From: an uncultured bacterium
GTDB lineage: Bacteria > Bacillota > Clostridia > Lachnospirales > Lachnospiraceae
DNA length: 64,000 nucleotides
Reading direction: 5' to 3'
NCBI GenBank assembly: GCA_947063875.1
Contig: CAMSTY010000003.1
Span: forward strand, 35,075 to 99,074
Part shown: piece by piece, positions 18,541 to 28,599 of the stretch
Layout of the letters: each line of letters opens with the position of its first letter
Numbering within the stretch: the first letter of the stretch is position 1
Translations under genes and position numbers: made by a program
Notes under the pieces: generated by a model
The model's input: only the letters and a program-made list of their open reading frames with translations
The model's database searches: none
Told to the model about the DNA's origin: nothing

Positions 18541-19060
18541 CTTCTGATGTGGCTCTGGTACTTTTTTAGCAGGGGGACGCAGCCGGGGGTGCGCAATGTA
18601 GGAAAAGTCAGGGGCAGGCATGGTTCGGCTCCCGGTTTTTGGTATTGCTTGGAATGTTATGTCGCCAAAATTGAAACGGTTTTTGCATTTAATACGAAAG
18701 CCAATCCCTTTTCCCTTGGCAGATGAACTATCATTTTGGGGAATCCCCTAAGCGCATAATCCAACGAATGTCCGAAAATTCAGCTTTTCCAACTGACCGC
18801 ACTATAAAATCAATAAAAAATCAGGGAAATATTATGGAACAAAAGATGTTGAAAAGCAGGAACAATATCCTGCGATGTAGACATTTTCTCACATGAAAAC
18901 CCGAAAGATATGATTGATGACATTCTGTTATTTATAGAAAAATGTATACCCACCTGCAAACGGTAAATATTAAACATCAAGAACCCCTACTCCCTTACCT
19001 CAGCAAAGACACTGTCATCAAACATATAAGCATCCAAGCACCCAAACCAAGAGAGAAAGA
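18541..19060. other. Gene-poor stretch between pur operon and ilvE
   Basis: There is no convincing gene. It is AT-rich with many short frames on both strands. Base use is less coding-like than its neighbours. One possible broken frame is listed separately at 18797-18966. Confidence 0.5.
18797..18966 (+). pseudogene. Possible decayed coding remnant
   Basis: Two adjoining frames read as protein-like: 'KINKKSGKYYGTKDVEKQ' ends at a stop near 18880, and in a different frame 'DIFSHENPKDMIDDILLF' runs to a stop at 18964-18966. Joining them needs one frameshift. No family is recognised, and chance is a real possibility in AT-rich DNA. Confidence 0.2.
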
Positions 19061-19066
19061 GCACCC

Positions 19067-19160
19067 AAAAACAGGCCTTTGGTTGGCAGGGTTTGGCGGC
19101 TTTTGGAGGGACTTGCCCCGGAAACGGGAGCCAACCCCTGCCAACCCATGGCCTGTTTTT
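19067..19160. repeat. 94-base imperfect palindrome downstream of ilvE
   Basis: The arms AAAAACAGGCC...GGTTGGCAGGG...TTGGC (19067-19097) and their near-perfect complement (19131-19160) differ at only a few positions. The centre holds a small CCCG-GAAA-CGGG hairpin. Both ends give runs of T (TGTTTTT), so it can act as a terminator for ilvE on the minus strand. Its size is larger than an ordinary terminator and resembles a palindromic repeat element. Confidence 0.7.
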
Positions 19161-19184
19161 CAACTCATCCCCGTTTTTTCCCCA

Positions 19185-20210
19185 CTACATAATCTTCCGA
19201 ATCCACCCCTCAGGCGCCTCAGTAGTCCCCATCTGAATCCCTGTCAAGGTATCATACAGCTTTTGAGTGATCTCGCCCATCTTCTCCATACCGCTGGGGA
19301 AGCAAATCTCCTTCCCATGATCGACAATCTTTCCTACCGGAGAAATCACGGCTGCCGTACCGCACAGGCCGCACTCGGCAAAATCAGCCAGCTCTGACAG
19401 CTTTACCGGCCTCTGGCTCACCTTAAGTCCCAGATAATGCTCCGCCACATACAGCAGAGAACGCCGGGTAATGGAAGGCAAAATGGAATCTGACTGGGGC
19501 GTCACCACCTCATGATCCTTTGTGACAAATAAAAAATTGGCGCCGCCGGTTTCCTCCACATAGCTGCGGGTCGCAGAATCCGGGAACAGGTTCTCATCAT
19601 AGCCTGCCGCATGCGCCAGCACGGAAGCGTGCAGGCTCATCGCATAGTTCAACCCTGCTTTCACATGGCCGGTGCCATGGGGCGCCGCCCGGTCAAAATC
19701 GCTGACGCAGAGGGTCAGCGGCTTTGCCCCGCCCTTGAAATACGGGCCAACCGGAGTCCCGAACAGGCGAAACTGATATTCCAGGGAAGGCTTCACGCCG
19801 ATCACCGGTCCTGACGCAAACATATAAGGACGCAGGTAAAGCGTTGCCCCACTGCCATAAGGCGGCACCCAGGCGGCATTGGCGCGCACTACCTGATCCA
19901 CTGCCTCCAGAAATCTCTCTTTCGGAAACGGCGGCATCTCCAGCCAGGCAGCGGAATCCATCATCCGCTCGGCATTCAAATCCGGCCGGAAGGTAACCAC
20001 ACTGCCGTCCGCCGTAGTATAAGCCTTCAATCCTTCAAAACACTCCTGACAATACTGCAGAATGCCTGCACATTCATTCAATACGATATTGGCGTCAGAA
20101 GTCAGTTCTCCCTCCCCCCACTCGCCATCCTTATAATTCGCTACATAGCGTTTGTCCGTAGTCCGATAATTAAAGCCGATATTGCTCCAGTCCAGATTCT
20201 TCTTTTCCAT
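19185..20210 (-). CDS. ilvE: Branched-chain amino acid aminotransferase
   Basis: The protein has 341 residues from ATG 20210, which has GGAGG eight bases upstream; a GTG at 20252 would place the start at the transcription start region. It interconverts branched-chain amino acids and their keto acids using PLP. The class IV aminotransferase fold is shown by 'CFEGLKAYTTADG', 'YLRPYMFASGP' near 125, the PLP lysine in 'GTGHVKAGLNYA' near 182 and 'YVEETGGANFLFV' near 218. Length and motifs fit the larger (BCAT-like) subfamily. It is monocistronic, with its own promoter and a large palindrome behind it. Confidence 0.95.
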   Translation of the reverse strand: MEKKNLDWSNIGFNYRTTDKRYVANYKDGEWGEGELTSDANIVLNECAGILQYCQECFEGLKAYTTADGSVVTFRPDLNAERMMDSAAWLEMPPFPKERFLEAVDQVVRANAAWVPPYGSGATLYLRPYMFASGPVIGVKPSLEYQFRLFGTPVGPYFKGGAKPLTLCVSDFDRAAPHGTGHVKAGLNYAMSLHASVLAHAAGYDENLFPDSATRSYVEETGGANFLFVTKDHEVVTPQSDSILPSITRRSLLYVAEHYLGLKVSQRPVKLSELADFAECGLCGTAAVISPVGKIVDHGKEICFPSGMEKMGEITQKLYDTLTGIQMGTTEAPEGWIRKIM

Positions 20211-20254
20211 AAAATTTGCCTCCATTCTAGTCAGTCCCTGATTCTTTGACACCC

Positions 20255-20283
20255 ATTATAGTCTCATTATCCGACAAAATCAA
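20255..20283 (-). promoter_or_regulatory. Promoter of ilvE
   Basis: TTGATT (20278-20283), a 17-base spacer and TATAAT (20255-20260) on the minus strand, 45 bases before the ilvE start and directly behind the aspA stop. No T-box is present in the short leader. Confidence 0.8.
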
Positions 20284-20300
20284 GAACTGCTTGCAAATTT

Positions 20301-21734
20301 TTATCCTCTCAGCTTCGCCATCGGATCTTTTCCCAGAATCCCCGGTTCCGTCATGGTATAGGGGTCCAGCAAGGTCTTCAGCTGTTCCACGTCCATCAAC
20401 CCCTTTTCCAGAATCAGGTCCCGCACAGAGCGGCCGGTGCGCAAAGCCTCCTTGGCCACCCGGGAAGCCGCCTCATATCCTACGTAAGGACAGATTGCCG
20501 TGATAATCCCAATGCTGCTCTCCACCATTTTCCGGCAGTGTTCTTCGTTGGCAGTGATTCCCACAACACAGTTATCAATCAGGGTCTTCACCGCAAAAGT
20601 GAGTGTCTCAATCGACTGGAACAAGTTATAGAAAATAATCGGTTCAAAAGCATTCAGTTCCAGCTGGCCCGCCTCCGCCGCCATCGTAATTGTCACATCA
20701 TTTCCAATAATATTAAATGCCACCTGATTCACCACCTCCGGGATCACCGGATTAATCTTTCCCGGCATAATGGAAGAACCATTCTGCCGCGCCGGAAGAT
20801 TGATCTCCCCGAAACCGGTACGCGGGCCGGAGGACATCAAACGCAGGTCATTGGACATTTTCGACAGATTAATCGCACAGTTTTTTACAATGCCGGACAC
20901 ACTTGCATAGCTGTCCAGATTCTGTGTGGCGTCAATCATGTCATAGGACTGCACCAGATCCTGTCCTGTCAGTGTGGACATATTTTTCACCACCCGTTTG
21001 AAATACTGTACATCGGCATTCAGTCCTGTCCCGATCGCAGTGCCGCCCAGATTCAAACTCTTGATCTCTTCCTTTGCATTGTCAAACCGCCGGATATCAC
21101 GCCGGATCGCGGAAGCATAGGCATGGAATTCCTGTCCCAGACGAATCGGAACGGCATCCTGCAGCTGGGTCCTGCCCATTTTGATAACGGAATCAAATTC
21201 TTCCGACTTTTTCATCAGCGCCGCCTCCAGGCGATGCAGCTGTTCCTGGGCATTTGCAATCAGTTTCAGCACTGCCATCTTTCCGCAGGAGGGAAAAACG
21301 TCGTTCGTGGACTGACCGAAGTTGACATGATCATTGGGGTTTACAAGATGATAATCTCCTTTTTGGCCTCCCAGAATTTCGATGGCACGATTGGCGATCA
21401 CCTCGTTGGCATTCATATTGAGGGAAGTGCCTGCTCCCCCCTGAATCGGATCGACAATAAACTGATCATGCCATTTGCCAGAGATCACTTCATCACAGGC
21501 CCGCACAATCGCATCTGCGATCTTCTTATCCAGTTCCCCCACTTCAAAATTTGTAATTGCAGCCGCCTTCTTGATCTGGGCCACACTGTTAATCATTTCC
21601 GGGTGCATCTTCAGGCCCGTTATATAAAAATTCTCATAAGCGCGAAGGGTTTGTATGCCATAATAGGCATCTGCCGGCACTTCCTTCTCCCCGATCGCAT
21701 CCTGTTCAACCCGATATTTTTTCTCTTCGCTCAT
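20301..21734 (-). CDS. aspA: Aspartate ammonia-lyase (aspartase)
   Basis: The protein has 477 residues. It deaminates L-aspartate to fumarate and ammonia. The superfamily signature 'GSSIMPGKINPVIPE' lies near residue 322 and contains the catalytic serine loop. 'GGAGTSLNMNANEVIANRA' near 100 and 'HVNFGQSTNDVFPS' near 137 are the other two conserved fumarase/aspartase regions. 'KKYRVEQDAIGEKEVP' opens the protein as in other aspartases. It is transcribed divergently from a LysR gene whose promoter overlaps its own, pointing to LysR control. Confidence 0.95.
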   Translation of the reverse strand: MSEEKKYRVEQDAIGEKEVPADAYYGIQTLRAYENFYITGLKMHPEMINSVAQIKKAAAITNFEVGELDKKIADAIVRACDEVISGKWHDQFIVDPIQGGAGTSLNMNANEVIANRAIEILGGQKGDYHLVNPNDHVNFGQSTNDVFPSCGKMAVLKLIANAQEQLHRLEAALMKKSEEFDSVIKMGRTQLQDAVPIRLGQEFHAYASAIRRDIRRFDNAKEEIKSLNLGGTAIGTGLNADVQYFKRVVKNMSTLTGQDLVQSYDMIDATQNLDSYASVSGIVKNCAINLSKMSNDLRLMSSGPRTGFGEINLPARQNGSSIMPGKINPVIPEVVNQVAFNIIGNDVTITMAAEAGQLELNAFEPIIFYNLFQSIETLTFAVKTLIDNCVVGITANEEHCRKMVESSIGIITAICPYVGYEAASRVAKEALRTGRSVRDLILEKGLMDVEQLKTLLDPYTMTEPGILGKDPMAKLRG

Positions 21735-21750
21735 GGTAGTTCTCCTCCTC

Positions 21751-21787
21751 TTGACTTCAGTATAATTCTGAATTACAATATTTTCAA
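21751..21787. promoter_or_regulatory. Overlapping divergent promoters of aspA and the LysR gene
   Basis: Plus strand: TTGACT (21751-21756), 17 bases, TACAAT (21774-21779) for the LysR gene. Minus strand: TTGAAA (21782-21787), 17 bases, TATACT (21759-21764) for aspA. The two -10/-35 sets interlock, and the shared spacer holds the palindrome AATTCTGAATT, a candidate LysR-type site. Confidence 0.8.
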
Positions 21788-21838
21788 ATACTTATCAATC
21801 CATACTTTTCATAGATATTTGCCTATAGGAGGAAACCC

Positions 21839-22768
21839 ATGTTTCAGGGAATGCACTACATATATGAGGTATACAAGGAGATGAGTTTTTCCAAAGCCGC
21901 AAAAAATCTCTACATCAGCCAGCCTTCCTTAAGCGCCGCGGTCAAAAAAGTGGAGCAGAGAATCGGTTTTCCCATTTTTGACCGCAGTTCCACGCCGATC
22001 CGCCTGACCGATCTGGGAAAAGAATATATCCGTTCCATCGAGATCATTCTGGATGTGGAAAATGGGTTTCAAAATTATGTGCAGGATATGCAGAACATGC
22101 AAAGCGGTTCGATTGCCATTGGCGGTACCAATCTGTTTGCTTCCTATGTTCTTCCGCCGCTTCTGTCCCGCTTCAGCGAACAATATCCCCACATTCATGT
22201 CGACCTTATCGAGGCGAACACTACGGAACTGACAGAAAAACTCTTTTCCGGTGCCCTCGATCTGCTGATCGACAACCAGACAATGGACTCTTCCGTCTAT
22301 GGAAAACGTTTTTTCTGTGAGGAACACCTGCTGCTGACTGTCCCGGCCCATTTTTCATCCAACGAAACAATCAAAAACTATGCGCTGACCGCCTCTGATA
22401 TCCGCAAAAGCCGGCATTTGAACTCCCGTATCCCTCCGATTCCGCTGGATTTTTTTCAAAACGACCCTTTTTTGCTGCTGAAATCCGGCAATGATACCCG
22501 TACGCGGGCAGATAAGATCTGCCGCAATGCCCTTTTCACCCCCAAAATCAAGCTGGAGCCAGAACAGCAGATCACTGCCTACAACCTTTCCCGCTACGGC
22601 ATGGGCATTTCCTTCTGCGGGGATACTTTGATCTGCCATGTCCCGGAAGACCAAAACCTTATCTATTATAAACTGGATAACCGGGACGCTGTCCGGGATG
22701 TCAATTTCTACTATAAAAGGAATCGTTATCTGACCAACATTACTCATGAATTTTTGAATCTCATATAG
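21839..22768 (+). CDS. LysR family transcriptional regulator
   Basis: The protein has 309 residues with AGGAGG nine bases before ATG 21839. The N-terminal winged helix reads 'EMSFSKAAKNLYISQPSLSAAVKKVE' in part (residues about 14-40), the classic LysR helix-turn-helix, followed by 'FDRSSTPIRLTDLGKEY'. The rest is the periplasmic-binding-like effector domain, with 'GSIAIGGTNLFASYVLPPLL' type opening near 85. Placement opposite aspA suggests it senses an aspartate-related metabolite. It is followed by a hairpin terminator at 22809-22840. Confidence 0.9.
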   Translation: MFQGMHYIYEVYKEMSFSKAAKNLYISQPSLSAAVKKVEQRIGFPIFDRSSTPIRLTDLGKEYIRSIEIILDVENGFQNYVQDMQNMQSGSIAIGGTNLFASYVLPPLLSRFSEQYPHIHVDLIEANTTELTEKLFSGALDLLIDNQTMDSSVYGKRFFCEEHLLLTVPAHFSSNETIKNYALTASDIRKSRHLNSRIPPIPLDFFQNDPFLLLKSGNDTRTRADKICRNALFTPKIKLEPEQQITAYNLSRYGMGISFCGDTLICHVPEDQNLIYYKLDNRDAVRDVNFYYKRNRYLTNITHEFLNLI

Positions 22769-22808
22769 ATAAAAGACTATAAGATCTATAGACCATAACT
22801 CATCCGAC

Positions 22809-22840
22809 GCGGGGAAATCATCACCTGCATATTTCCCCGC
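22809..22840. terminator. Hairpin between convergent LysR and smpB genes
   Basis: GCGGGGAAAT (22809-22818) pairs perfectly with ATTTCCCCGC (22831-22840). It can end transcription from both sides; on the plus strand no long T-run follows. Confidence 0.65.
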
Positions 22841-22861
22841 ATCCAAAAATCTTTGCCAAAG

Positions 22862-23323
22862 CTACCTCAGTTTCTCCTTGTAATCCCGTTCCACCTCCCG
22901 GCGCTGATCCTTTTTGGCAATATCGGCACGCTTGTCATAAAGCTTCTTGCCTCGCGCCAGGCCAATCTCCACCTTCACCAGGCTTCCCTTAAAATATACC
23001 TGCAGCGGCACCAACGCCAGTCCCTTTTCACGGATTCTGCCCTCCAGTTTGTTGATTTCTGAGCGATGCATCAGAAGCTTTTTCGCCCGCAGCGGGTCCT
23101 TGTTAAAAATATTCCCCTTCTCGTAGGGGTTGACATGCATGCCGAAGACATATACCTCCCCCTTTTCGATCCGCACAAACGCTTCCTTGATGCTGCATTT
23201 ACCCGCCCGGATCGACTTAACCTCGGTTCCAAACAACTCAATGCCGCATTCAAATTTCTCATCGATGAAATAATCATGATACGCCTTTTTGTTATTGGCG
23301 ATCAGCTTAATGCTGTCCTTCAA
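22862..23323 (-). CDS. smpB: SsrA-binding protein SmpB
   Basis: The protein has 153 residues, normal for SmpB, which carries tmRNA into stalled ribosomes for trans-translation. Characteristic sequence is '[33 protein letters not shown]' in pieces near 5-37, '[14 protein letters not shown]' near 54, and the basic C-terminal tail '[18 protein letters not shown]' near 128, which enters the mRNA channel. It overlaps rnr by 17 bases, a common pairing because RNase R helps degrade the released mRNA. The ssrA gene was not found in the window. Confidence 0.97.
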   Translation of the reverse strand: MKDSIKLIANNKKAYHDYFIDEKFECGIELFGTEVKSIRAGKCSIKEAFVRIEKGEVYVFGMHVNPYEKGNIFNKDPLRAKKLLMHRSEINKLEGRIREKGLALVPLQVYFKGSLVKVEIGLARGKKLYDKRADIAKKDQRREVERDYKEKLR

Positions 23324-25502
23324 AGTTCTCTTTCCCTCCCTGCCGGGTCTTTCCCGTTCCTTCTGCTGTCACAAAATCAATGGTCCTGTTCACACGGTCA
23401 GTACCTGACACCAAAACCTGCAGCTTCTGGCCCAGGCGATAGGTTTTCCCGCTTGTCTCGCCACGCAGTTCCATCTGTCCTTCATCGAATACATAAAAAT
23501 CTCCCTGCAAATCGTTGACAGAAACCATCCCTTCTACCGTGTTGGGCAGCTCCACATAAAATCCTCGGTTCGTGACGCCGGAAATCACCCCTTCAAATAC
23601 CTGACCGACCCGCTTTTCCATGTACTCACATTTCTTGAGTTTCACAGTTTCGCGTTCCGCCTCTTCCGCCCGCCGTTCCGTGGCCGAACATTGTGTCGCG
23701 ACCCCGACCATGATCTTATGATAATGGGCAATCCGTTCCTCTGTCAATCCTCCATGAAGATTTTCTTTGATAATCCGGTGAATCTGCAGATCCGGATAGC
23801 GCCGGATCGGGGAAGTAAAATGGGTATAATATCTTGCCGCCAGGCCAAAATGCCCCTGGCACACCGGACTATACTTTGCCTGCTTCATCGAGCGCAGCGT
23901 CAAACGGCTGATCAGCGCCTCCTCCTCACTTCCGTCAATTTTGGCCAGCAGCTTTTGCAGTTCTTTCGGATGGATCTCTCCGTTCTGAAAATGAATCGCA
24001 TATCCGAAATTGCGGATAAACATCCCCAGACGCTTCATCTTCTCCGGATCAGGATTATCATGCGTCCGGTACAAAAACGGCAGCTCCTGCCAGAAGTAAT
24101 CTTCTGCAATCGTCTCGTTTGCCATCAGCATGAAATCTTCAATAATCTTGGTCGCAGCATTGCGGTCATAAGGCTTTACTTCCAGAGGAACCCCTTCCTC
24201 ATTCAGAACAATCTTGGTCTCCGGAAAATCAAAATCGATAGAACCTCGTGTCTTTCGCTTTTCCCTGAGAATGTCTGCCAATTCCTTCATCCGGTCAAAC
24301 ATCTCCACAAAATCGGCATATTCTTCCATCATAGCAGGGTCACGATCCGTAATCATTGCATTGACTGCCGTATAAGTCATTCGCCGGTCCACCCGGATCA
24401 CAGTCTCTGCAATCTCATGTCCGATCACCCTTCCCTGAGAATCGATATCCATAATACAGCTTAACGCAAGACGGTCTGTCCCCGCATTCAGAGAGCAGAT
24501 CCCATTGGAAAGCCTGTGCGGCAGCATCGGAATCACCCGATCCACCAGATATACGCTGGTTCCCCGCCTGTATGCCTCCTCATCCAAAGGACTTCCTTCT
24601 GTTACATAATGTGTGACATCGGCAATGTGGACTCCCAGACGGTATCCGAATTCTTCACGGCTAACCGTGATGGCATCATCCAGGTCCTTGGCATCCTCAC
24701 CGTCGATTGTCACCGTCTGCCATTGCCTCAGATCCTTCCTGCCGCACAGTTCCTCCTCTGCCACCTTATCTTCCGTCTGCGCCGCCTGCTTCATCGCCGC
24801 ATCCGGAAATGCCTCCGGCAGATCGTAGGCCCGGACCAACGACAGAATATCCACCCCCGGGTCGTTCGCATGTCCCAGAATCTCCGTTACCACTCCCTCC
24901 GGACTTTTGCCGCCGGCATTATCGGCTCCCTTTCCCATGGCTCCGTAATCCGTTATCCGAACCACCACTTTATGTCCTGTCACCGCTCCCAAATCCTTGC
25001 CCTGGGGGATAAAAATATCCTGGCCCAGCTTTCGGTTATCCGGCATCACAAAACCGTAATTCTGGCTCTTCTGATAATAGCCTACCACCGTCTGATTGGC
25101 TCGTTCCAGAACCCGCAGCACCGCGCCCTCGGCCCTCTTTCCCTGCTGCTGCGGCTCTGCGCTCACCTGTACGCGGTCTCCATGCATGGCGCTGCCGGAC
25201 TTATCCGCCGGGATAAAAATATCCTGCTGCCGCCCTTCCACCGTCACAAACCCAAAACCCCTGGCAGTCCCTGAAAATATCCCCGTCAGCACGGAAGCCT
25301 CCGGAATGCTGTATTTTCCCCGCTTCGACAAAGACAGCTTTCCCTCCGCAACCAACACCGCCAGAATCTCTTCCAGTTCCTCCCGCCGCTCCTTGGGCAC
25401 TTGCAGCAATATCGCCAGTTCTTTTAGTTTCATCGGCACATACGACGGGTCTTTGATAACAGCAAGCAGCTGTTCCTTCCGCTCTCTCATCAGGTTCTCC
25501 AC
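23307..25502 (-). CDS. rnr: Ribonuclease R
   Basis: The protein has about 731 residues. The likely start is GTG 25502 behind an AGGGGGG site (ATG 25490 is the alternative); the longer open frame to 25547 runs into a terminator. RNase R is a 3'-to-5' exoribonuclease. Order: N-terminal helix-turn-helix, cold-shock domains ('[20 protein letters not shown]', '[18 protein letters not shown]' regions), the RNB catalytic domain with '[14 protein letters not shown]' carrying the metal-binding aspartates near 275 (as numbered from the start), and an S1 domain with '[20 protein letters not shown]' near 640. It is followed by and overlaps smpB. Confidence 0.95.
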   Translation of the reverse strand: MENLMRERKEQLLAVIKDPSYVPMKLKELAILLQVPKERREELEEILAVLVAEGKLSLSKRGKYSIPEASVLTGIFSGTARGFGFVTVEGRQQDIFIPADKSGSAMHGDRVQVSAEPQQQGKRAEGAVLRVLERANQTVVGYYQKSQNYGFVMPDNRKLGQDIFIPQGKDLGAVTGHKVVVRITDYGAMGKGADNAGGKSPEGVVTEILGHANDPGVDILSLVRAYDLPEAFPDAAMKQAAQTEDKVAEEELCGRKDLRQWQTVTIDGEDAKDLDDAITVSREEFGYRLGVHIADVTHYVTEGSPLDEEAYRRGTSVYLVDRVIPMLPHRLSNGICSLNAGTDRLALSCIMDIDSQGRVIGHEIAETVIRVDRRMTYTAVNAMITDRDPAMMEEYADFVEMFDRMKELADILREKRKTRGSIDFDFPETKIVLNEEGVPLEVKPYDRNAATKIIEDFMLMANETIAEDYFWQELPFLYRTHDNPDPEKMKRLGMFIRNFGYAIHFQNGEIHPKELQKLLAKIDGSEEEALISRLTLRSMKQAKYSPVCQGHFGLAARYYTHFTSPIRRYPDLQIHRIIKENLHGGLTEERIAHYHKIMVGVATQCSATERRAEEAERETVKLKKCEYMEKRVGQVFEGVISGVTNRGFYVELPNTVEGMVSVNDLQGDFYVFDEGQMELRGETSGKTYRLGQKLQVLVSGTDRVNRTIDFVTAEGTGKTRQGGKENFEGQH

Positions 25503-25543
25503 AATATCCCCCCTTCTCTCCTGCAGATCCAAAAACAGAAAAA

Positions 25544-25564
25544 GCACCCTTTCATCAAGAGTGC
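25544..25564 (-). terminator. Terminator between secG and rnr
   Basis: On the minus strand GCACTCTT and AAGGGTGC pair around a short loop, followed by TTTTTCTGTTTTT. It sits upstream of rnr, so it probably limits read-through from secG. Confidence 0.8.
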
Positions 25565-25626
25565 CTCATCCTACCGTAACAGAAAAACCTGCGTTCCTTT
25601 GGCCTTGCCATCATCCTGAACAGGCT

Positions 25627-25854
25627 TCAAAGCATATTCAATGCCAATGCCAATACCATAAACAAAACTGCAGCCGCTTTCGTGAACTTTTCCAGGGTCC
25701 CTTCCATGGAACGCCCTTTATTCTTGCCCCAGTAGCTGTCAGCCATACCGCTGATAGAACCAAGACCTGCGGATTTCCCTTCCTGAAGTAAGATAATCAC
25801 AATCAATGCCAGGCAAATAAGCGCGAAAATTACCGACAGAATCACTTTCAGCAT
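25627..25854 (-). CDS. secG: Preprotein translocase subunit SecG
   Basis: The protein has 75 residues starting 'MLKVILSVIFALICLAL'. ATG 25854 has AGGAGG nine bases upstream; ATG 25860, two codons earlier, is only three bases from it. Two hydrophobic segments flank the family motif 'IVIILLQEGKSAGLGSISG', and the C-terminal helix ends 'FMVLALALNML'. SecG assists SecYE in membrane insertion and export. A good promoter precedes it and enolase lies upstream, a typical Firmicutes order. Confidence 0.93.
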   Translation of the reverse strand: MLKVILSVIFALICLALIVIILLQEGKSAGLGSISGMADSYWGKNKGRSMEGTLEKFTKAAAVLFMVLALALNML

Positions 25855-25886
25855 ATCCATGCACCTCCTAATCGTCAAACAAGAAC

Positions 25887-25915
25887 AGTTTAGCATAGAT
25901 TTGTATAAATGACAA
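25887..25915 (-). promoter_or_regulatory. Promoter of secG
   Basis: TTGTCA (25910-25915), 17 bases, TAAACT (25887-25892) on the minus strand, about 30 bases before the secG start. Confidence 0.75.
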
Positions 25916-25953
25916 GCGTTTTTTCCAGGGCATTGGCGCCAAAAGGCCTGCTG

Positions 25954-27246
<1,293 letters not shown>

Positions 27247-27293
27247 TCAATGTGATATAAGGATGACCGCTTTTGTGATATTCTATTCACGTT

Positions 27294-27650
27294 TTACAGG
27301 CAGGATAGAAACTGCTGAATATTATCCACTCTTGCCGCCAGCTTCAGCCACTTTTGCAGGACTTCAATATTTTCTTCTTTACGAATTTTCATGGAAAGTT
27401 CTGCCGGAATGCTTCCCAAATCCCCCAGCAACTCCAGAATACTCTCTGCTCTTCCTTCTGCTCTTCCTTCTTGCCTTCCGTCTTCGATCAAATCATCAAT
27501 TGCTTTACACACGTCGCCCTCCCATTCATCACTCTCGTCCATTAATCTCTGCAGCCTCTTCTGTTCGCCCAAAAGCACCAATGCTGCCATCTGCTCTACA
27601 TGATCCATCTTCCGGATCGCTTCCCGGTTGGCCTTCATGTACTCATACAA
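27294..27650 (-). CDS. C-terminal part of a frameshifted Rpn/YhgA-like nuclease
   Basis: This frame encodes 118 residues: 'ANREAIRKMDHVEQMAALVLLG' and 'KAIDDLIEDGRQEGRAEGRAESILELLGDLG', the glutamate/arginine-rich C-terminal tail typical of Rpn-family PD-(D/E)XK proteins in Clostridia. It overlaps the upstream piece (27635-28285) in a different frame. At the junction the minus strand reads GATAAGAAAAATTG; one more A in the run would fuse the two into a ~330-residue protein. It is thus most likely the tail of a broken or slippage-dependent gene, not an independent gene. Confidence 0.7.
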   Translation of the reverse strand: MYEYMKANREAIRKMDHVEQMAALVLLGEQKRLQRLMDESDEWEGDVCKAIDDLIEDGRQEGRAEGRAESILELLGDLGSIPAELSMKIRKEENIEVLQKWLKLAARVDNIQQFLSCL

Positions 27651-28285
27651 TTTTTCTTATCTGTATTGTATTTTATCATACTGAAAATGTGCTGTAAACA
27701 AGATTTAAACACCTGCATATCCTCAATTTGGCTGACATCCACCACATGAATCCGATATTCCGGCAGATACCTTTCCAGAATCTTCAACGATTCATCCTGC
27801 CTGTCAATAGCAAACATTTCCTGCAGGCTTTTGCTTCCATCCCATTCTGTCCCGCAATATAGCACGGTTGTAATCACAGGTAAGATTCTGTCCCCCTTTT
27901 GAATTCCCGAAAGAAATTCATCCTCCCTCAATTCTTCTCCGGATTCCTTATGCTTTTTTTCCAGATCCTGAACCTGTTTTACATACTCCAGCGCATCCTG
28001 AAGCATAACTCTTACCGGCATGGCATAATGTACTCTTGACTGGGTTTCGTTAGTCCAAATCAGAGAATATGTTCCCATATCTGCCCTCATACGGATGTCC
28101 GCATCTCGTTCCAGAGCACGTCTGACACCATTCTCCTCATAGATCACTCCATTATGGCAGGACTGGCTTTCCAGCATATCCGCTCTCAGGACCTGGCTGC
28201 CGCCATAGACGGTCCCATTGATAAAATCCGCAAAATTCTCCTTTCTCTCCAGCATCTGATTCACAATTAAATTTTTCTTTCCCAA
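27635..28285 (-). CDS. Rpn family recombination-promoting nuclease/putative transposase, N-terminal part (frameshifted)
   Basis: The frame encodes 216 residues starting at TTG 28285, with GAGGAGGAG a few bases upstream. 'DADIRMRADMGTYSLIW' followed by 'NETQSRVHYAMPVRVMLQDALEY' (near 61-100) matches the PD-(D/E)XK core of the Rpn/YhgA-like family, with the usual E-x-Q in place of E-x-K. Family members are DNA endonucleases that promote recombination (family knowledge). The reading frame ends soon after 'IFSMIKYNTDKKN' at an A5 run, and the rest of the protein continues in another frame at 27294-27650. Confidence 0.75.
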   Translation of the reverse strand: MGKKNLIVNQMLERKENFADFINGTVYGGSQVLRADMLESQSCHNGVIYEENGVRRALERDADIRMRADMGTYSLIWTNETQSRVHYAMPVRVMLQDALEYVKQVQDLEKKHKESGEELREDEFLSGIQKGDRILPVITTVLYCGTEWDGSKSLQEMFAIDRQDESLKILERYLPEYRIHVVDVSQIEDMQVFKSCLQHIFSMIKYNTDKKNCMST

Positions 28286-28436
28286 ACCTTCTCCTCCTCT
28301 CCCTCTTTAGGCGCAATTCAGGTACAACTCCTTCCATTTTCTTACGCTTATGCTGCTTGTCTCTTCTATAGTACCGGGGAATCCATGACCGAACTGGTCC
28401 GAAAGTGAATGCTGCTTTCCTTTGAAGTATTTACAC

Positions 28437-28511
28437 GATACCATGAGGATTGCGGGAGCACAAAGTGCGGAGCAATCCGGTATCAGAGGGGTCAAAAGAC
28501 CTTTTGACCCC
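28437..28511. repeat. Double-hairpin structured intergenic element
   Basis: Hairpin one (28437-28484): GATACC...GGATTGC pairs with GCAATCCGGTATC, with a nested GCAC-AAA-GTGC. Hairpin two (28488-28511): GGGGTCAAAA pairs perfectly with TTTTGACCCC around GACC. No T-run fits a simple terminator for the flanking genes, and the layout suggests a dispersed palindromic repeat. The rest of 28286-28599 holds no gene apart from the pheT terminator. Confidence 0.6.
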
Positions 28512-28562
28512 AACATCATACCATTAAGTTTTCAATAAATCAATTAGGTTTTGACAAAAAAA

Positions 28563-28587
28563 GCCGCCGTATCAAATACGGCAGCCT
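28563..28587 (-). terminator. Terminator of the pheST operon
   Basis: On the minus strand GCCGTAT and ATACGGC pair, then GGCTTTTTTTG. It lies just after the pheT stop. Confidence 0.9.
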
Positions 28588-28599
28588 CTCTTTTCCCAT

